This document shows, piece by piece, positions 30,540 to 40,600 of a DNA stretch of 64,000 nt. The DNA lies in contig CAWIJK010000002.1 in assembly GCA_963836375.1 (NCBI GenBank), positions 1,513,687 through 1,577,686 on the forward strand, written 5' to 3'. Made by a program: the position numbers and the translations under genes. The DNA is from CAWIJK01 sp963836375. Lineage in GTDB: Bacteria > Actinomycetota > Acidimicrobiia > Acidimicrobiales > RAAP-2. Within the stretch, counting starts at the first letter, position 1. Each line of letters opens with the position of its first letter. The notes beneath the pieces are model-generated. The model did no database searches and was not told where the DNA came from. It saw nothing but the letters and a program-made list of their open reading frames with translations.

Positions 30540-30886
30540 GACCGGCCTTCGGCCCCGCCCGGTGGTTCGGTGCTGGGGGCGGGCGGCTCCGCCTGGGCGA
30601 CGGTGCGCGGACCGGGGGCCGCCCCGGGCGCCGGTTCGCCGGCCGCGGCGTCGGGCCCGCCGGGCTCTGGCCGCCCGACCCCCGGGGCCGACGCCGGCGG
30701 GGGCCCGGCGGGCCCCCGTTCGGGCGTGCTCCGGCCGCCCAGCCAGTTGCCCCCGCCGACGAGGACCACCAGGGCGACGACGGTGACCACGAGGCCGGTG
30801 GCCGGGGCGGAGCCGGCGAAGGCCAGGTAACAGAGGAAACCGAAGACGGCGACGCCGACCACGATGGCCGCCTTGGTGACGATCAC
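30536..30886 (-). CDS. Small membrane protein with a Pro/Gly-rich tail (116 aa)
   Basis: GTG start at 30884-30886. Two hydrophobic helices (roughly residues 5-24, AIVVGVAVFGFLCYLAF, and 28-46, ATGLVVTVVALVVLVGGG) are followed by a 65-residue Pro/Ala/Gly-rich, probably disordered tail. Such small proteins often sit between recO and uppS in actinobacterial operons but lack a name. Its stop overlaps the recO start by ATGA, so its translation should be coupled to recO. Function unknown; a membrane anchor for neighbours is only a guess. Confidence 0.7.
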   Translation of the reverse strand: MIVTKAAIVVGVAVFGFLCYLAFAGSAPATGLVVTVVALVVLVGGGNWLGGRSTPERGPAGPPPASAPGVGRPEPGGPDAAAGEPAPGAAPGPRTVAQAEPPAPSTEPPGGAEGRS

Positions 30887-30920
30887 CGGGCGGCCGCCGT
30901 CGGCGGGGGGGACCCCACGT

Positions 30921-31595
30921 TCACGCGACCCCCCCGAAGCGGCGGTTCCGCCGCTGGAACTCGAGCACCGCCTCGTAGAGATGGGTCCGCCGGACGTCGG
31001 GCCAGAGCACGTCGGGGAAGATGAGCTCGCTGTAGGCCAGCTCCCACAACAAGAAGTTGGAGATCCGGTGCTCGCCCGAGGTCCGGATCACCAGGTCGGG
31101 ATCGGGCATGTCGGGGAAGTAGAGGTGGCGCCGGATGGCCCGCTCATCCACTTTGCCGGCGGGAACGCCCTCGGCCACCAGGGCCTTGACCGCGTCGACG
31201 ATCTCCGCCCGGCCCCCGTAATTGAAGGCCATCGTGAGGGTCATCCTCCGGTTGTGCTGGGTCAGCTCGATCGACTCGTCCATGCGCCGCAGCACCCGGC
31301 GGGGCACCCGCCAGTCCCGGCGACCGGCGAAGCGGATGCGCACGCCCTTGTCGTTGAGCTCGTCGCGCCGGCGCATGAGCAGCGACTCGTTGAACCCCAT
31401 GAGATAGCGCACCTCGTCGGGGGGACGGCGCCAGTTCTCGGTGGAAAAGGCGTACATGGTGATCCAGCCGATCCCGATCTCGAGGGCGCCGTTGACCACG
31501 TCGAGCAGCGCCTTCTCCCCCGCCCCGTGGCCCTCTGTCCTCGGGAGCCCCCGCTGGCTGGCCCAGCGGCCGTTGCCGTCCATCACACAGGCCAC
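30921..31595 (-). CDS. uppS: Isoprenyl (undecaprenyl) diphosphate synthase
   Basis: A cis-prenyltransferase that makes the lipid carrier for cell-wall synthesis. Signature blocks are VMDGNGRWASQRG (DGNGRWA binds the diphosphate), TMYAFSTENWRRP, RIRFAGRRDWRVP, TLTMAFNYGGRAEI and PDLVIRTSGEHRISNFLLWE plus YSELIFPDVLWPDV. The start is ambiguous. The GTG at 31593-31595 leaves only 4 residues before MDGNGRWA, where relatives have 15-25. In-frame coding (ADLDRSRVPAHVAC) continues upstream to about 31,760, but the only other candidate start is CTG at 31,725-31,727. A non-canonical start or small sequence error is likely. Confidence 0.88.
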   Translation of the reverse strand: MACVMDGNGRWASQRGLPRTEGHGAGEKALLDVVNGALEIGIGWITMYAFSTENWRRPPDEVRYLMGFNESLLMRRRDELNDKGVRIRFAGRRDWRVPRRVLRRMDESIELTQHNRRMTLTMAFNYGGRAEIVDAVKALVAEGVPAGKVDERAIRRHLYFPDMPDPDLVIRTSGEHRISNFLLWELAYSELIFPDVLWPDVRRTHLYEAVLEFQRRNRRFGGVA

Positions 31596-31909
31596 GTGGG
31601 CGGGGACCCGGCTCCGGTCGAGGTCGGCCGGGATCGGGTCGACCTCGGGCGCCCGGTGCTCGGCGGCCCCGTGCTCGGGGGCCCCGTGCTCGGCGGCGGC
31701 GGGGAGGGCCGAGCGGCGGCCGCGCAGGGGCGCGGGCTGGAACGGGCCATGCCGGCGAACTTACCGCCCCCGAACGGGCGCCCCGTGCGAAGCTCCCGGT
31801 CACCGACCGGTCGCACATCATCGCCTCGGTGGGCGCCTGCGCTGGGCCCGCCCGCCGTGGGCCTGCCCGAGCGGGCCGAGCCGTCACCGGACGCGGGCAT
31901 GATCGGGGT

Positions 31910-34091
31910 GTGCCCGACGACCCCGTCACCGACGACCCGACCGGTGAGGACCCCGAGGCGGTCGCCCATGCCACCGCTACCCTGGCCGAGGTCACCCGGC
32001 GGCTCCCGGCGGGCGAGTCCCGGCCCCAGCAGGTCGAGATGTGTGCGGCGGTGGCCCGGGCCGTCGACGACGGCCGGCACCTTGTCGTCCAGGCCGGGAC
32101 CGGCACCGGCAAGTCGCTGGCCTACCTCGTGCCGGCCGCCCTCTCTGGGCGCAGGGTCGTCGTGGCCACCGCCACCAAGGCGCTCCAGGACCAGCTGGCC
32201 GGCAACGACCTGCCGCTCGTGGACGGGGCGCTCGGGGAACCCTTCACCTTCGCCGTGCTGAAGGGGCGGAGCAATTACCTGTGCCGCCAGCGGGCGGTCG
32301 AGCTGGCCGACCGTGGCTTCCAGCAGAGCCTGGACGACGACCGGTGACGCCGGTGACGCCGAGGGCCGAGACGGCCCCGCCGGGGGGGCCGGGGACCGGT
32401 CGGTCGAGGGCGCGGGGGACGGCGATCCCGAGGACCCCGGTCGCCTGGTCGACCAGGTGCGCCACCTGTTGGGCTGGGCCGAGGAGACCCAGACCGGGGA
32501 CCGGGCCGACCTGGCCTTCGAACCGCACCCGAGGGCCTGGGCCATGCTCAGCGTCGGACCACGCGAGTGCCCCGGTGCCTTCCGCTGTCCCTCGGGGAGC
32601 CGGTGCTTCGCCGAGGCGGCCCGGGCCCGGGCGGCGGCGGCCGACGTCGTGGTGGTCAACACCCATCTCTACGGGGCCCACCTGGCGAGCGACGGCGCCG
32701 TCCTGCCCGACCACGACGTGGTCGTCTTCGACGAGGCCCACGAGCTCGAAGAGGTGATGACCTCGAGCCTCGGAGTCGAGCTCTCGCCGGGACGCCTACG
32801 GGCCCTGGTCGCCCTGGCCCGCCCGGTGCTCGACGTCGAAGGGTCCCGGGGCGCCCTCGACGCGCTGAGCGACGTGGCCGCCTCGCTCTCGGCCGAGCTG
32901 GCCGAGCGGGTGGGGACCCGGGTGCTGTTCGAACCCGGACCCGGCGGTGACGGCGGCGGCGGTGGTGGGCGGCCCGAGGGGCGCGAGCGGCACCGGGGGG
33001 ACCCGGGGGACCCGGGGGGGCCGGGTCGGCGGCGGGGGGCGGCGCCTGACGCCGCCGAGCGCCAGGGGCGCGACGGCCGGCTGGCCGAGGTGCTCGAGCT
33101 GGCCACGGCCCGGGTGCAGGCTCTCACCTCGCTCCTGCACAAAGACGACGCGCCGACCCTGCTTGGCGAGGGCGACGGCTCGGGCCGGCGGGCCCGAGTC
33201 CTGAGCGCCGCCGGCCACCTGTCGGCCGACCTCGGCCGTCTGGGCGGACGGGGCGACGACGAGGTGGCCTGGGTCGACGGGACCCGTCGGGCCCCGGTGC
33301 TCCGCCTGTCGCCGGTCGACGTGGGGCCGCCACTGGCCGCCACCTTGTGGGGCGAGGTGACCGCGGTGCTGACCAGCGCCACCGTCCCGCTGCGCCTCCC
33401 CGAGCGGCTCGGCCTGCGCGGGTTCGCCCTAACCGAGCTCGATGTCGGCAGCCCCTTCGACTACCGCGACCACTCCATGCTCTACGTGGCCCGGCACCTG
33501 CCGGACCGCCGGACGGCCGAGGCCGAGCCGGCCATCCACGCCGAGCTCGAGGCCCTGATCCGGGCGGCCGGCGGCCGCACGCTGGCCCTGTTCACCAGCC
33601 ACCGGGCGACCGAGGCGGCGGCGGCGGCCCTCGGCCCCGTCCTCCCCTACCGGGTGCTGGTCCAAGGGGAGCTGCCCAAGGGGCGCCTGCTGCGCACCTT
33701 CGCCGACGACGAGTCGTCGTGCCTGTTCGCGACCCTGGGGTTCTGGCAGGGCGTCGACGTCCCGGGCCGCTCGCTCACCCTGGTCACCCTCGACCGCCTC
33801 CCCTTCGCCCGGCCCGACGACCCCCTGCTCGAGGCCCGCCGGGAGCGGGCCGGCGACGCCGCCTTCCGCCTGGTCGACCTGCCCCGGGCGGCCACCTTGC
33901 TGGCCCAGGGGGCGGGGCGGCTCATCCGCTCGGCCGAGGACCGAGGCGTGGTGGCCGTGCTCGACCCCAGGCTGGCCACCGCCGGCTACCGGGGGGCGCT
34001 GTTGGCCGGGATGCCCCCGATGCGACGCACCACCGATCGGCGCCAGGTCGAGGACTTCTTGGCCCGGATCCTCGCGTCGCCGGCTCAGTAG
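31910..34091 (+). pseudogene. dinG: DinG-like superfamily 2 helicase, frameshifted
   Basis: An XPD/DinG-type ATP-dependent helicase on the plus strand between uppS and era. GTG 31910 starts the N-terminal frame (MPDDPVTDDP), which has Walker A QAGTGTGKSLAYL and ends LKGRSNYLCRQRA-VELADRG before a premature TGA at 32345-32347. The rest continues one base out of phase from about 32,313: the iron-sulfur cysteines (ECPGAFRC, GSRCF), the DEAH box VVFDEAHELEE, helicase motif FWQGVDVPG and the final QGAGRLIRS. All expected motifs exist, so this reads as a single-base gain (or two-base loss) between 32,300 and 32,347. Its stop overlaps era. Confidence 0.8.
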
Positions 34092-35137
34092 CCGAGGCGG
34101 TCCAGGGCGTCGTCGCGCTGCTGCCAGTGCTTTTCGACCCGGACGAACAACTCCAGGTAGGCGCCGGGCGGGAGCGACGCCCGCACGGCCGTCCCCACCG
34201 CCTTGAGGACCTCGCCACCCTTGCCGATGACGATCGCCTTCTGGGAGTCCCGCTCGACCAGGATCTCGCAGCGGATCCGGGGCCACTCCCACTCGGTGAC
34301 CCGGCAGGCGATGGCGTGGGGCAGCTCGTCGCGGGCCCGCACGAGCAGCTGCTCGCGGACCAGCTCGGCCACCCGCTCCTCCTCGGGGGTGTCGGTGACC
34401 ATGTCGGCGGGGTAGTAGGCCGGCCCCTCGCCTAGGTGGCCGACGATGGCGTCGACGAGCGCCCCGACGCCCCGGCCGGTGGTGGCCGAGACCGGGAAGT
34501 ACTCCACCTCGGGCCGGCGGCCCTCGCCCCAGTGCCGCTCGGCCAGCAGCCGCTCGACGGCGTCGGCCACGGTGGCCAGCCGCTCGACCACCTGGTCGGG
34601 CCGGGCGGCGTCGACCTTGTTGACGGCCACCATGAGCGGGGGCACCGGCGGTGGGCCCTCGGCCCCGGGGGCCCCGCCGGTGTCGGCGCCGTCGCCCTCC
34701 CCGCCCGGCCCGGCCGCCGCACCGCCGGTCAGCACCAGCCCCTCGATGCCTTCGTCGTCCGCCCCGCCCACCCCGGCCGCATCGTCCACGTCCGCCCTGC
34801 GGCGCAGCGCGTCGAGGGCCCGGGCCAGCACGGTGCGGTCGCCCGGGCCGACGGCGGCCGTCGCGTCGACCAGGGCCACGACGACGTCGACGTCGACGAG
34901 CGAGGTCGACGCGGTGTCGTTCAGCCGCTCCCCGAGGGCGGTGCGGGGGCGGTGGATCCCCGGAGTGTCGACGAAGACGACCTGCGCGTCGGGACGGTGC
35001 AGGACCCCGCGCACGGTGTGGCGGGTGGTGTTGGGGCGCGTCGAGGTGATCGACACCTTGGAGCCGACCATCCGGTTGATGAGGGTGGACTTGCCCACGT
35101 TGGGGCGCCCGACCACGGTGGCGAACCCGCTGCGCAC
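34085..35137 (-). CDS. era: GTPase Era with an inserted low-complexity loop
   Basis: A 350-residue ribosome-assembly GTPase that helps 16S rRNA maturation. G1 is GRPNVGKST, G2 lies in TRPNTTRHT, G3 is DTPG and G4 is NKVD. Between G3 and NKVD (about residues 113-167) sits an Ala/Gly/Asp/Pro-rich insert not found in the roughly 300-residue standard Era. The C-terminal KH domain has ILVERDSQKAIVIGKGGEVLK, which holds the RNA-binding GxxG. The gene ends the operon that begins at lepA/hrcA. The stop overlaps the convergent dinG-like stop by 7 bases. Confidence 0.93.
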   Translation of the reverse strand: MRSGFATVVGRPNVGKSTLINRMVGSKVSITSTRPNTTRHTVRGVLHRPDAQVVFVDTPGIHRPRTALGERLNDTASTSLVDVDVVVALVDATAAVGPGDRTVLARALDALRRRADVDDAAGVGGADDEGIEGLVLTGGAAAGPGGEGDGADTGGAPGAEGPPPVPPLMVAVNKVDAARPDQVVERLATVADAVERLLAERHWGEGRRPEVEYFPVSATTGRGVGALVDAIVGHLGEGPAYYPADMVTDTPEEERVAELVREQLLVRARDELPHAIACRVTEWEWPRIRCEILVERDSQKAIVIGKGGEVLKAVGTAVRASLPPGAYLELFVRVEKHWQQRDDALDRLGY

Positions 35138-35140
35138 CGC

Positions 35141-36436
35141 TCAGCCCCCGGGTTCGTCGACGCTCGAGGCCGTGCGCTCGATGCGGACCCGGCCGATCCG
35201 GCGCCCCTGGACCCTCTGGGCGATCAGCCGGAACCCGTCCACCGTGAAGGACTCGCCCTCGCGAGGGACCCGGCCGGCCAGGTCGAGCAGGAGACCGCCG
35301 ACGGTGTCCCACGCCCCGGTCGGCAGCTCGGCGTCGAGGAGCTCGTCCGCGTCGTCGATGGCCATGCGGGCGGTGACCACCACGCTGCCGTCGGCCTGGC
35401 GCTCGACGGTCGGCTCCTCCACGTCGTATTCGTCGACGATCTCGCCGATCAGCTCTTCGATCAGATCCTCCAAGGTGACCAGGCCGGCGGTCCCCCCGTA
35501 CTCGTCGACGACGATCGAGAGGTGGTACTTGCGGTCCTGCATCTCGGCCAGAAGGCTGGTCAGGCGCTTGGACTCGGGGACGAAGTGGGCCGGGCGGACG
35601 TGGTGGCGGACCGGGTCGCCCCCGCGACCCTCGTGCTCCACCTTCACCAGGTCCTTCACGTAGGCGATCCCCACCACGTCGTCGACGTTGTGGTCGTGCA
35701 CGGGCAGCCGGCTGTAGCCGGCCTCCAGCGCCTCTTCGAGCCCTGAGCTCACGGTGGCGTCCGCCTCGAGGGTCACCATGTCGGGACGTGGGACCATCAC
35801 CTCGCGGACCACGGCGTCGCCGAAGTCGATGATCGAGTGGATGAAGGCCCGCTCGGTCGTCTCGATCACGTCGTCGGCATGGGCCACGTCGGCCATGGCC
35901 AGCAGCTCGGACTCGGTGACGTTGGAGCGGGCCACGTTCTCCCCGCCGCGGCCGATGAGCAGGTTGGCCAGCCCGATCAGGGCGTAGGAGATGCCCCGCA
36001 CCAGGGGGAACCGGACCACGGCGCTCACGATGGGGGCCGCCAGCAGGGCGGCCCGCTCGGGGTTGTGCACGGCCCAGTTCTTGGGGACCGCCTCGAAGAG
36101 GACGAAGATGACGACCACCTCGAACACGGTGGCCACGAGCACGCCCAGGCCGCCGAGCCAGGCCGAGGCCAGCACCCCGACCAAGGTGGCCGAGACCAGC
36201 TGGCAGATCAGCACCAGCAGCAGTACCGGGTTCAGGAATTGCTCGGGGTGCTCGACGAGGCGCACCAGCTGGCGGGCCCCGCGCCGGTTGTCGTCGAGCA
36301 GGGCCTTGGCCTTCACCCGCGAGGTGCGGACCAAGCTGGTCTCGGAGAGGGCCAGGAAGCCCGACAGCCCGAGCAGGACCACGATCACCGCGATCAGCAG
36401 CCAGTCGACCCCCCGGAAGCCGGTGGTGGCGGTCAC
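35141..36436 (-). CDS. CBS-domain transporter/hemolysin (CorC/HlyC family)
   Basis: A 431-residue membrane protein. GTG 36434-36436 overlaps the ybeY stop as GTGA and is followed by TATTGFRGVDW. The DUF21 (CNNM) membrane region has three to four helices (VIVVLLGLSGFLALSETSL, LLVLICQLVSATLVGVLAS, VATVFEVVVIFVLFEAVPKNWA). Two CBS motifs follow (REVMVPRPDMVTLEADATV and FVPESKRLTSLLAEMQ with VVDEYGGTAGLVTLEDL), then a CorC/HlyC-type C-terminal domain. The Mg/Co transport or hemolysin label is historical; an ion-transport or regulatory role is likely. The position between ybeY and era is highly conserved. Confidence 0.9.
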   Translation of the reverse strand: MTATTGFRGVDWLLIAVIVVLLGLSGFLALSETSLVRTSRVKAKALLDDNRRGARQLVRLVEHPEQFLNPVLLLVLICQLVSATLVGVLASAWLGGLGVLVATVFEVVVIFVLFEAVPKNWAVHNPERAALLAAPIVSAVVRFPLVRGISYALIGLANLLIGRGGENVARSNVTESELLAMADVAHADDVIETTERAFIHSIIDFGDAVVREVMVPRPDMVTLEADATVSSGLEEALEAGYSRLPVHDHNVDDVVGIAYVKDLVKVEHEGRGGDPVRHHVRPAHFVPESKRLTSLLAEMQDRKYHLSIVVDEYGGTAGLVTLEDLIEELIGEIVDEYDVEEPTVERQADGSVVVTARMAIDDADELLDAELPTGAWDTVGGLLLDLAGRVPREGESFTVDGFRLIAQRVQGRRIGRVRIERTASSVDEPGG

Positions 36437-36961
36437 CCCTCGACCCGGTCGCCAGGGGCCCCGCCGGCCGGTGCGCCGGGGTGGTGGTAGCGGGCCAGGA
36501 GCTTGCGCTCGAGCCGCTCCATCCGCTCGGCCTCGGCCTCGGCCTGGTGGTCCATGCCCAGCAGGTGGAGCAGCCCGTGGACGACCAACAGGGCCATCTC
36601 GTCCTCGTAGCTCGCCGCATGCTCGGCCGCGTTGCGGGCGGCCACCGCCGGGCAGATCACCACGTCGCCCAGCAAGACCAGCGGATCCTCGCCGACCTCG
36701 GATCCCGGGCCGGTGCCGCCGACGTCGGGCGAGCGGCCCCCGGGCGCCGGGGCGTCCTCGATGGGGAAGGCCAGCACGTCGGTCGGGCCGCTTCGATCCA
36801 AGAACTGCTCGTTCAGCGCGGCGATCGACGGCTCGTCGACGAACAGGAGCGAGACCTCGGCGTCGCCCTTGACGCCCCGGTTCTTGAGCACGGCGCGCGC
36901 CAGGTTGGCCCACCGGTCCAGGTCGACCGGGCCGTCGGCCTGCTCGTCGGCGGCGAAGACG

Positions 36962-36972
<11 letters not shown>
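36433..36972 (-). CDS. ybeY: Endoribonuclease YbeY
   Basis: A zinc-dependent RNase involved in 16S rRNA 3' maturation and ribosome quality control. The metal site is HGLLHLLGMDH (H-x3-H-x5-H), and the substrate-side sequence DRSGPTDVLAFPIED is present. GTG at 36970-36972 (MAVDVF) is preferred: it places the start just inside the phoH end with GGAGG about 10 bases upstream. A longer ATG frame reaches 37035 but would overlap phoH by 74 bases and add a non-conserved Arg-rich leader. A 15-residue Pro/Gly insertion follows FPIED. phoH-ybeY-CBS-era is a conserved order. Confidence 0.92.
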
Positions 36973-37992
<1,020 letters not shown>

Positions 37993-37996
<4 letters not shown>

Positions 37997-38343
37997 CCCG
38001 GCGGCCAGGTCATGGCGCGGCCGCCGAGCACGTGCAGGTGGAGGTGGGGCACCGAGTTGAGGGCGTCGGGCCCGACGTTGAAGACCAGCCGGTAGCCGCG
38101 CTCGGCACCGGCGACCCCCTCGGCCTCGGCCACCTGGCGGGCCGCCACCACCAGGGCGGCGAGGTCGTCGGCGTGTTCGGCGGTGATGGCCGCCGCGTTC
38201 TCGATGTGCTCACGGGGGACGACGAGGACGTGCACCGGCGCCGCCGGGTTGATGTCGCGGAAGGCGACCGTGCGGTCGGTCTCGTGGACGATGTCGGCGG
38301 GGATCGTGCGGGCCACGATGCCGCAGAACAGGCAGTCGGTCAT
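37993..38343 (-). CDS. HIT-family nucleotide hydrolase
   Basis: A 116-residue histidine-triad protein of the HINT type, which hydrolyses aminoacyl- or lysyl-AMP and similar phosphoramidates. DCLFCGIVART is the typical start, with Cys-x-x-Cys zinc-like residues. VHVLVVPREHIEN lies in the middle and the active site HLHLHVLGG is the H-x-H-x-H triad near the C-terminus. ATG 38343 overlaps the stop of the upstream HTH gene by ATGA. It is part of the dnaJ-rsmE-HIT-phoH operon, where it is commonly found. Confidence 0.93.
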
Positions 38344-38573
38344 TCGTCCTCGTCGCCGGGCTTTCGGGGTGGGTGCAGGTGGCCGAGGTCGCCCGGGGTG
38401 ATGCGGCACGACTCGATGAACCGGTCGATGTCGGCCTCTTTGAGGCGGATCACCCGCCCGAACTTATATGCCGCGAGATCCCCCTCGTCGATGAACCGGT
38501 AGAGGCTCCGCAGCGTCACCCCCAGGCGGCCGGCGGCCTCCTTGGTGCTCAGCCAGCGGGTGCTCTGGGCCAT
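38340..38573 (-). CDS. Excisionase-type HTH DNA-binding protein (77 aa)
   Basis: A small helix-turn-helix protein of the MerR/excisionase (HTH_17) family. WLSTKEAAGRLGVTLRSLYR is the helix-turn-helix and FIDEGDLAAYKFGRVIRLKE the wing; the tail is acidic. It resembles Xis or AlpA-like regulators but lies inside the rsmE-HIT-phoH operon with ATGA coupling to the HIT gene. Actinobacterial operons of this type sometimes carry such a gene, and its targets are unknown. It is more likely a regulator than a mobile-element protein in this context. Confidence 0.85.
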   Translation of the reverse strand: MAQSTRWLSTKEAAGRLGVTLRSLYRFIDEGDLAAYKFGRVIRLKEADIDRFIESCRITPGDLGHLHPPRKPGDEDE

Positions 38574-38576
38574 CGG

Positions 38577-39455
38577 TCAGACTCTCCCACTTCTGCGGGC
38601 CCGCCCGGCGCCGGGACCGCCGGCCGGCGACACCCCGGGGCCACCGGCCCCCGGGCCGTCGCGCCCCGCCCGCTGCGCCGGTGGCCCCTCGGCCAGCGTG
38701 CCGTCGCGCAGGGCCCCCAGCAGGGCCCCGGCCACCACGGCGGCCGTCTCGGCCCGCAGCACCTGGTTGGCCAGCCCGACCGTGGCCAGCCCGAGGGCCA
38801 GCTCGCTCGGGGCCCAGCCCCCCTCGGGGCCGACGGCCACCGAGGTCACGAGGCGCGTGGGCGGTGGCCCGCCCAGCTGGGCCAGGGCCACCGTGGATCG
38901 GCCGGCGCCCCCGGCGGCGGCGAAGGCCGCGAGGGTGGTCATCGGGCCCAGCTCGGGCAGACGGGTGCGACGGCACTGGGCCGCCGCCTCGCGGGCCACC
39001 CGGGCCAGCCGCTCGAGGACCCGTGACCCCCGGACGCCCTCCCAGCGCACGACGGAGCGCTCGGTCAAGAGCGGGACCATCCGGTCGACCCCGAGCTCGG
39101 TCAGCTTCTGGACGACCCATTCGGGCCGCTCGCCCTTGGCCGGTGCGAAGCCGACCGTGAGCGGCGGCTCGGGCGCCTCGTCGGTCTCGACCGGTCCGTC
39201 CACCTCCACCACGTCGTCGGGCGACGGGTCGCCGGCGCCGCTCACCCGGCACAGCGACCAGCGTCCGGCGCCGTCGGCGGCCACCACCGCGTCGCCCCGG
39301 CGGAGGCGCAGGACCCGGACCAGGTGGTGGACGTCGGCCGCCTCGACGACCGGATGGGCGGGGTCGGCCACGAAGACCTGGGCGGCCGCGGCAGCCCGGA
39401 CCGCCAGAGCGCCTCGCCGTCGCTCGGCCGCCGCCGCGGCGGGGTCTTCGGGCAC
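38577..39455 (-). CDS. rsmE: 16S rRNA m3U1498 methyltransferase RsmE
   Basis: A 292-residue SPOUT-class enzyme that N3-methylates U1498 of 16S rRNA. GTG 39453-39455 is chosen because it falls 5 bases after the dnaJ stop and leads into AAQVFVADP-AHPVV. The PUA-like N-terminal domain ends around ADVHHLVRVLRLRRGD. The SPOUT knot appears as AVGPEGGWAPSELAL followed by LGLATVGLANQVLRAETA. The C-terminus is a Gly/Pro-rich tail of about 35 residues that is not part of the core fold. It follows dnaJ in many actinobacteria. Confidence 0.92.
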   Translation of the reverse strand: MPEDPAAAAAERRRGALAVRAAAAAQVFVADPAHPVVEAADVHHLVRVLRLRRGDAVVAADGAGRWSLCRVSGAGDPSPDDVVEVDGPVETDEAPEPPLTVGFAPAKGERPEWVVQKLTELGVDRMVPLLTERSVVRWEGVRGSRVLERLARVAREAAAQCRRTRLPELGPMTTLAAFAAAGGAGRSTVALAQLGGPPPTRLVTSVAVGPEGGWAPSELALGLATVGLANQVLRAETAAVVAGALLGALRDGTLAEGPPAQRAGRDGPGAGGPGVSPAGGPGAGRARRSGRV

Positions 39456-39460
39456 CGCGG

Positions 39461-40600
39461 TCAGCCGAAGGCGGAGCGCAGGCGCGAGAACATGCCGTCG
39501 CCCCCGCCCTGGGGGCCGACCTCCTCGCCCCGCTCGGCCGCCAGCTGGCGCAAGAGCTCCTCTTGTTTGGCGCTGAGCGAGGTCGGGGTGTCCACCACCA
39601 CGTGCACGAACAGGTCGCCCCGGCCCCGGCCCCGCAGGTGGGGCACCCCGAGCCCTTTCAACCGGACGACGTGGCCGGTCTGGGTGCCCGCGGCCACCGC
39701 CACCGGGCGGGCCTCCTCGAGCGTCTGGACCTCGAGGTGGGTCCCGAGGGCCGCCTGGGCCACCCCGAGGTGGATCGTGGTGTGCAGGTCGTCGCCGGAG
39801 CGCTCGAAGCGCTCGTCGGGGGCCACGGCCAGATGGACGAACAGCGAGCCGTTGGGCCCCCCGCGCGGGCCGGCCGGCCCCCGGTCGGCCAGGCGCAGCG
39901 TCGAGCCGTCCTCGACCCCGGCCGGCACCTCGACGACGAAGCTCCGGTCCTCGAGGCGGCGGCCCTCCCCCCGGCAGTCCGGGCACGGGTCCGGGATCGT
40001 CTCGCCCAGCCCCTGGCAGCGGCTGCAGGCCACCGCGGTGACCACCTGGCCGAGCAGGGACTGGCGGATCCGGCGGATCTCGCCGGTGCCCTGACAGTCC
40101 GGGCAGGCCACGGCCTCGGTCCCCGGGCGCGGCCCGGCCCCGCTGCAGGTGGCGCAGGTGACCGGGAGGCGCACCGAGAGCTCTTTTCTGGCCCCGAAGG
40201 CCGCCTCGGCGAAGGCCAGCCCGAGCGTCACCTCGGCGTCGGTCCCGGGCTGGGGGCCGCGTCGGCGTCCCCGACCGGCCCCGCCCCCCATGGTGCCGAA
40301 GAACGCCTCGAACAGATCGCCCAGCCCGGCGTCGAAGTCGAACCCGCCGGCCCCGGGCTGGCCGAAGACGCCCTCGGGCCCGAAGCGGTCGTAGCGGGCC
40401 CGCCGGTCGGGGTCGCTCAGCACCTCGTAGGCGAGCGACACCTCCTTGAAGTGGGCCTCGGACTCGGGGTCGCCCCCGTTGGCGTCGGGGTGCAGCTCGC
40501 GGGCCCGCTTGCGGTAGGCGCTCTTGATCTGCTCGTCGGTGGCGGTGTGGGGCACGCCGAGCAGTTCGTACAGGTCGGTCCTCGCGTCAGCGCCCGGCAC
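39461..40600 (-). CDS. dnaJ: Chaperone protein DnaJ
   Basis: A 379-residue type I J-protein that stimulates DnaK ATPase. The J-domain has the HPD tripeptide in ARELHPDANGG. A Gly/Phe region follows (FGQPGAGGFDFDAGLGDLFE). The zinc-binding region shows four Cys-x-x-Cys-x-Gly-type repeats (CATCSGAG, CPDCQGTG, CSRCQGLG, CPDCRGEG). The C-terminal substrate domain ends at about residue 340, followed by a short Gly-rich linker. It begins within the last 14 bases of hrcA, so the two are translationally coupled, and both should be controlled by the CIRCE element upstream. Confidence 0.95.
   Translation of the reverse strand: MPGADARTDLYELLGVPHTATDEQIKSAYRKRARELHPDANGGDPESEAHFKEVSLAYEVLSDPDRRARYDRFGPEGVFGQPGAGGFDFDAGLGDLFEAFFGTMGGGAGRGRRRGPQPGTDAEVTLGLAFAEAAFGARKELSVRLPVTCATCSGAGPRPGTEAVACPDCQGTGEIRRIRQSLLGQVVTAVACSRCQGLGETIPDPCPDCRGEGRRLEDRSFVVEVPAGVEDGSTLRLADRGPAGPRGGPNGSLFVHLAVAPDERFERSGDDLHTTIHLGVAQAALGTHLEVQTLEEARPVAVAAGTQTGHVVRLKGLGVPHLRGRGRGDLFVHVVVDTPTSLSAKQEELLRQLAAERGEEVGPQGGGDGMFSRLRSAFG

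Noticed and set aside
33429..36620. A 1063-codon minus-strand frame
   Set aside because: It crosses three real genes in the wrong frame and is Arg/Gly/Pro noise.
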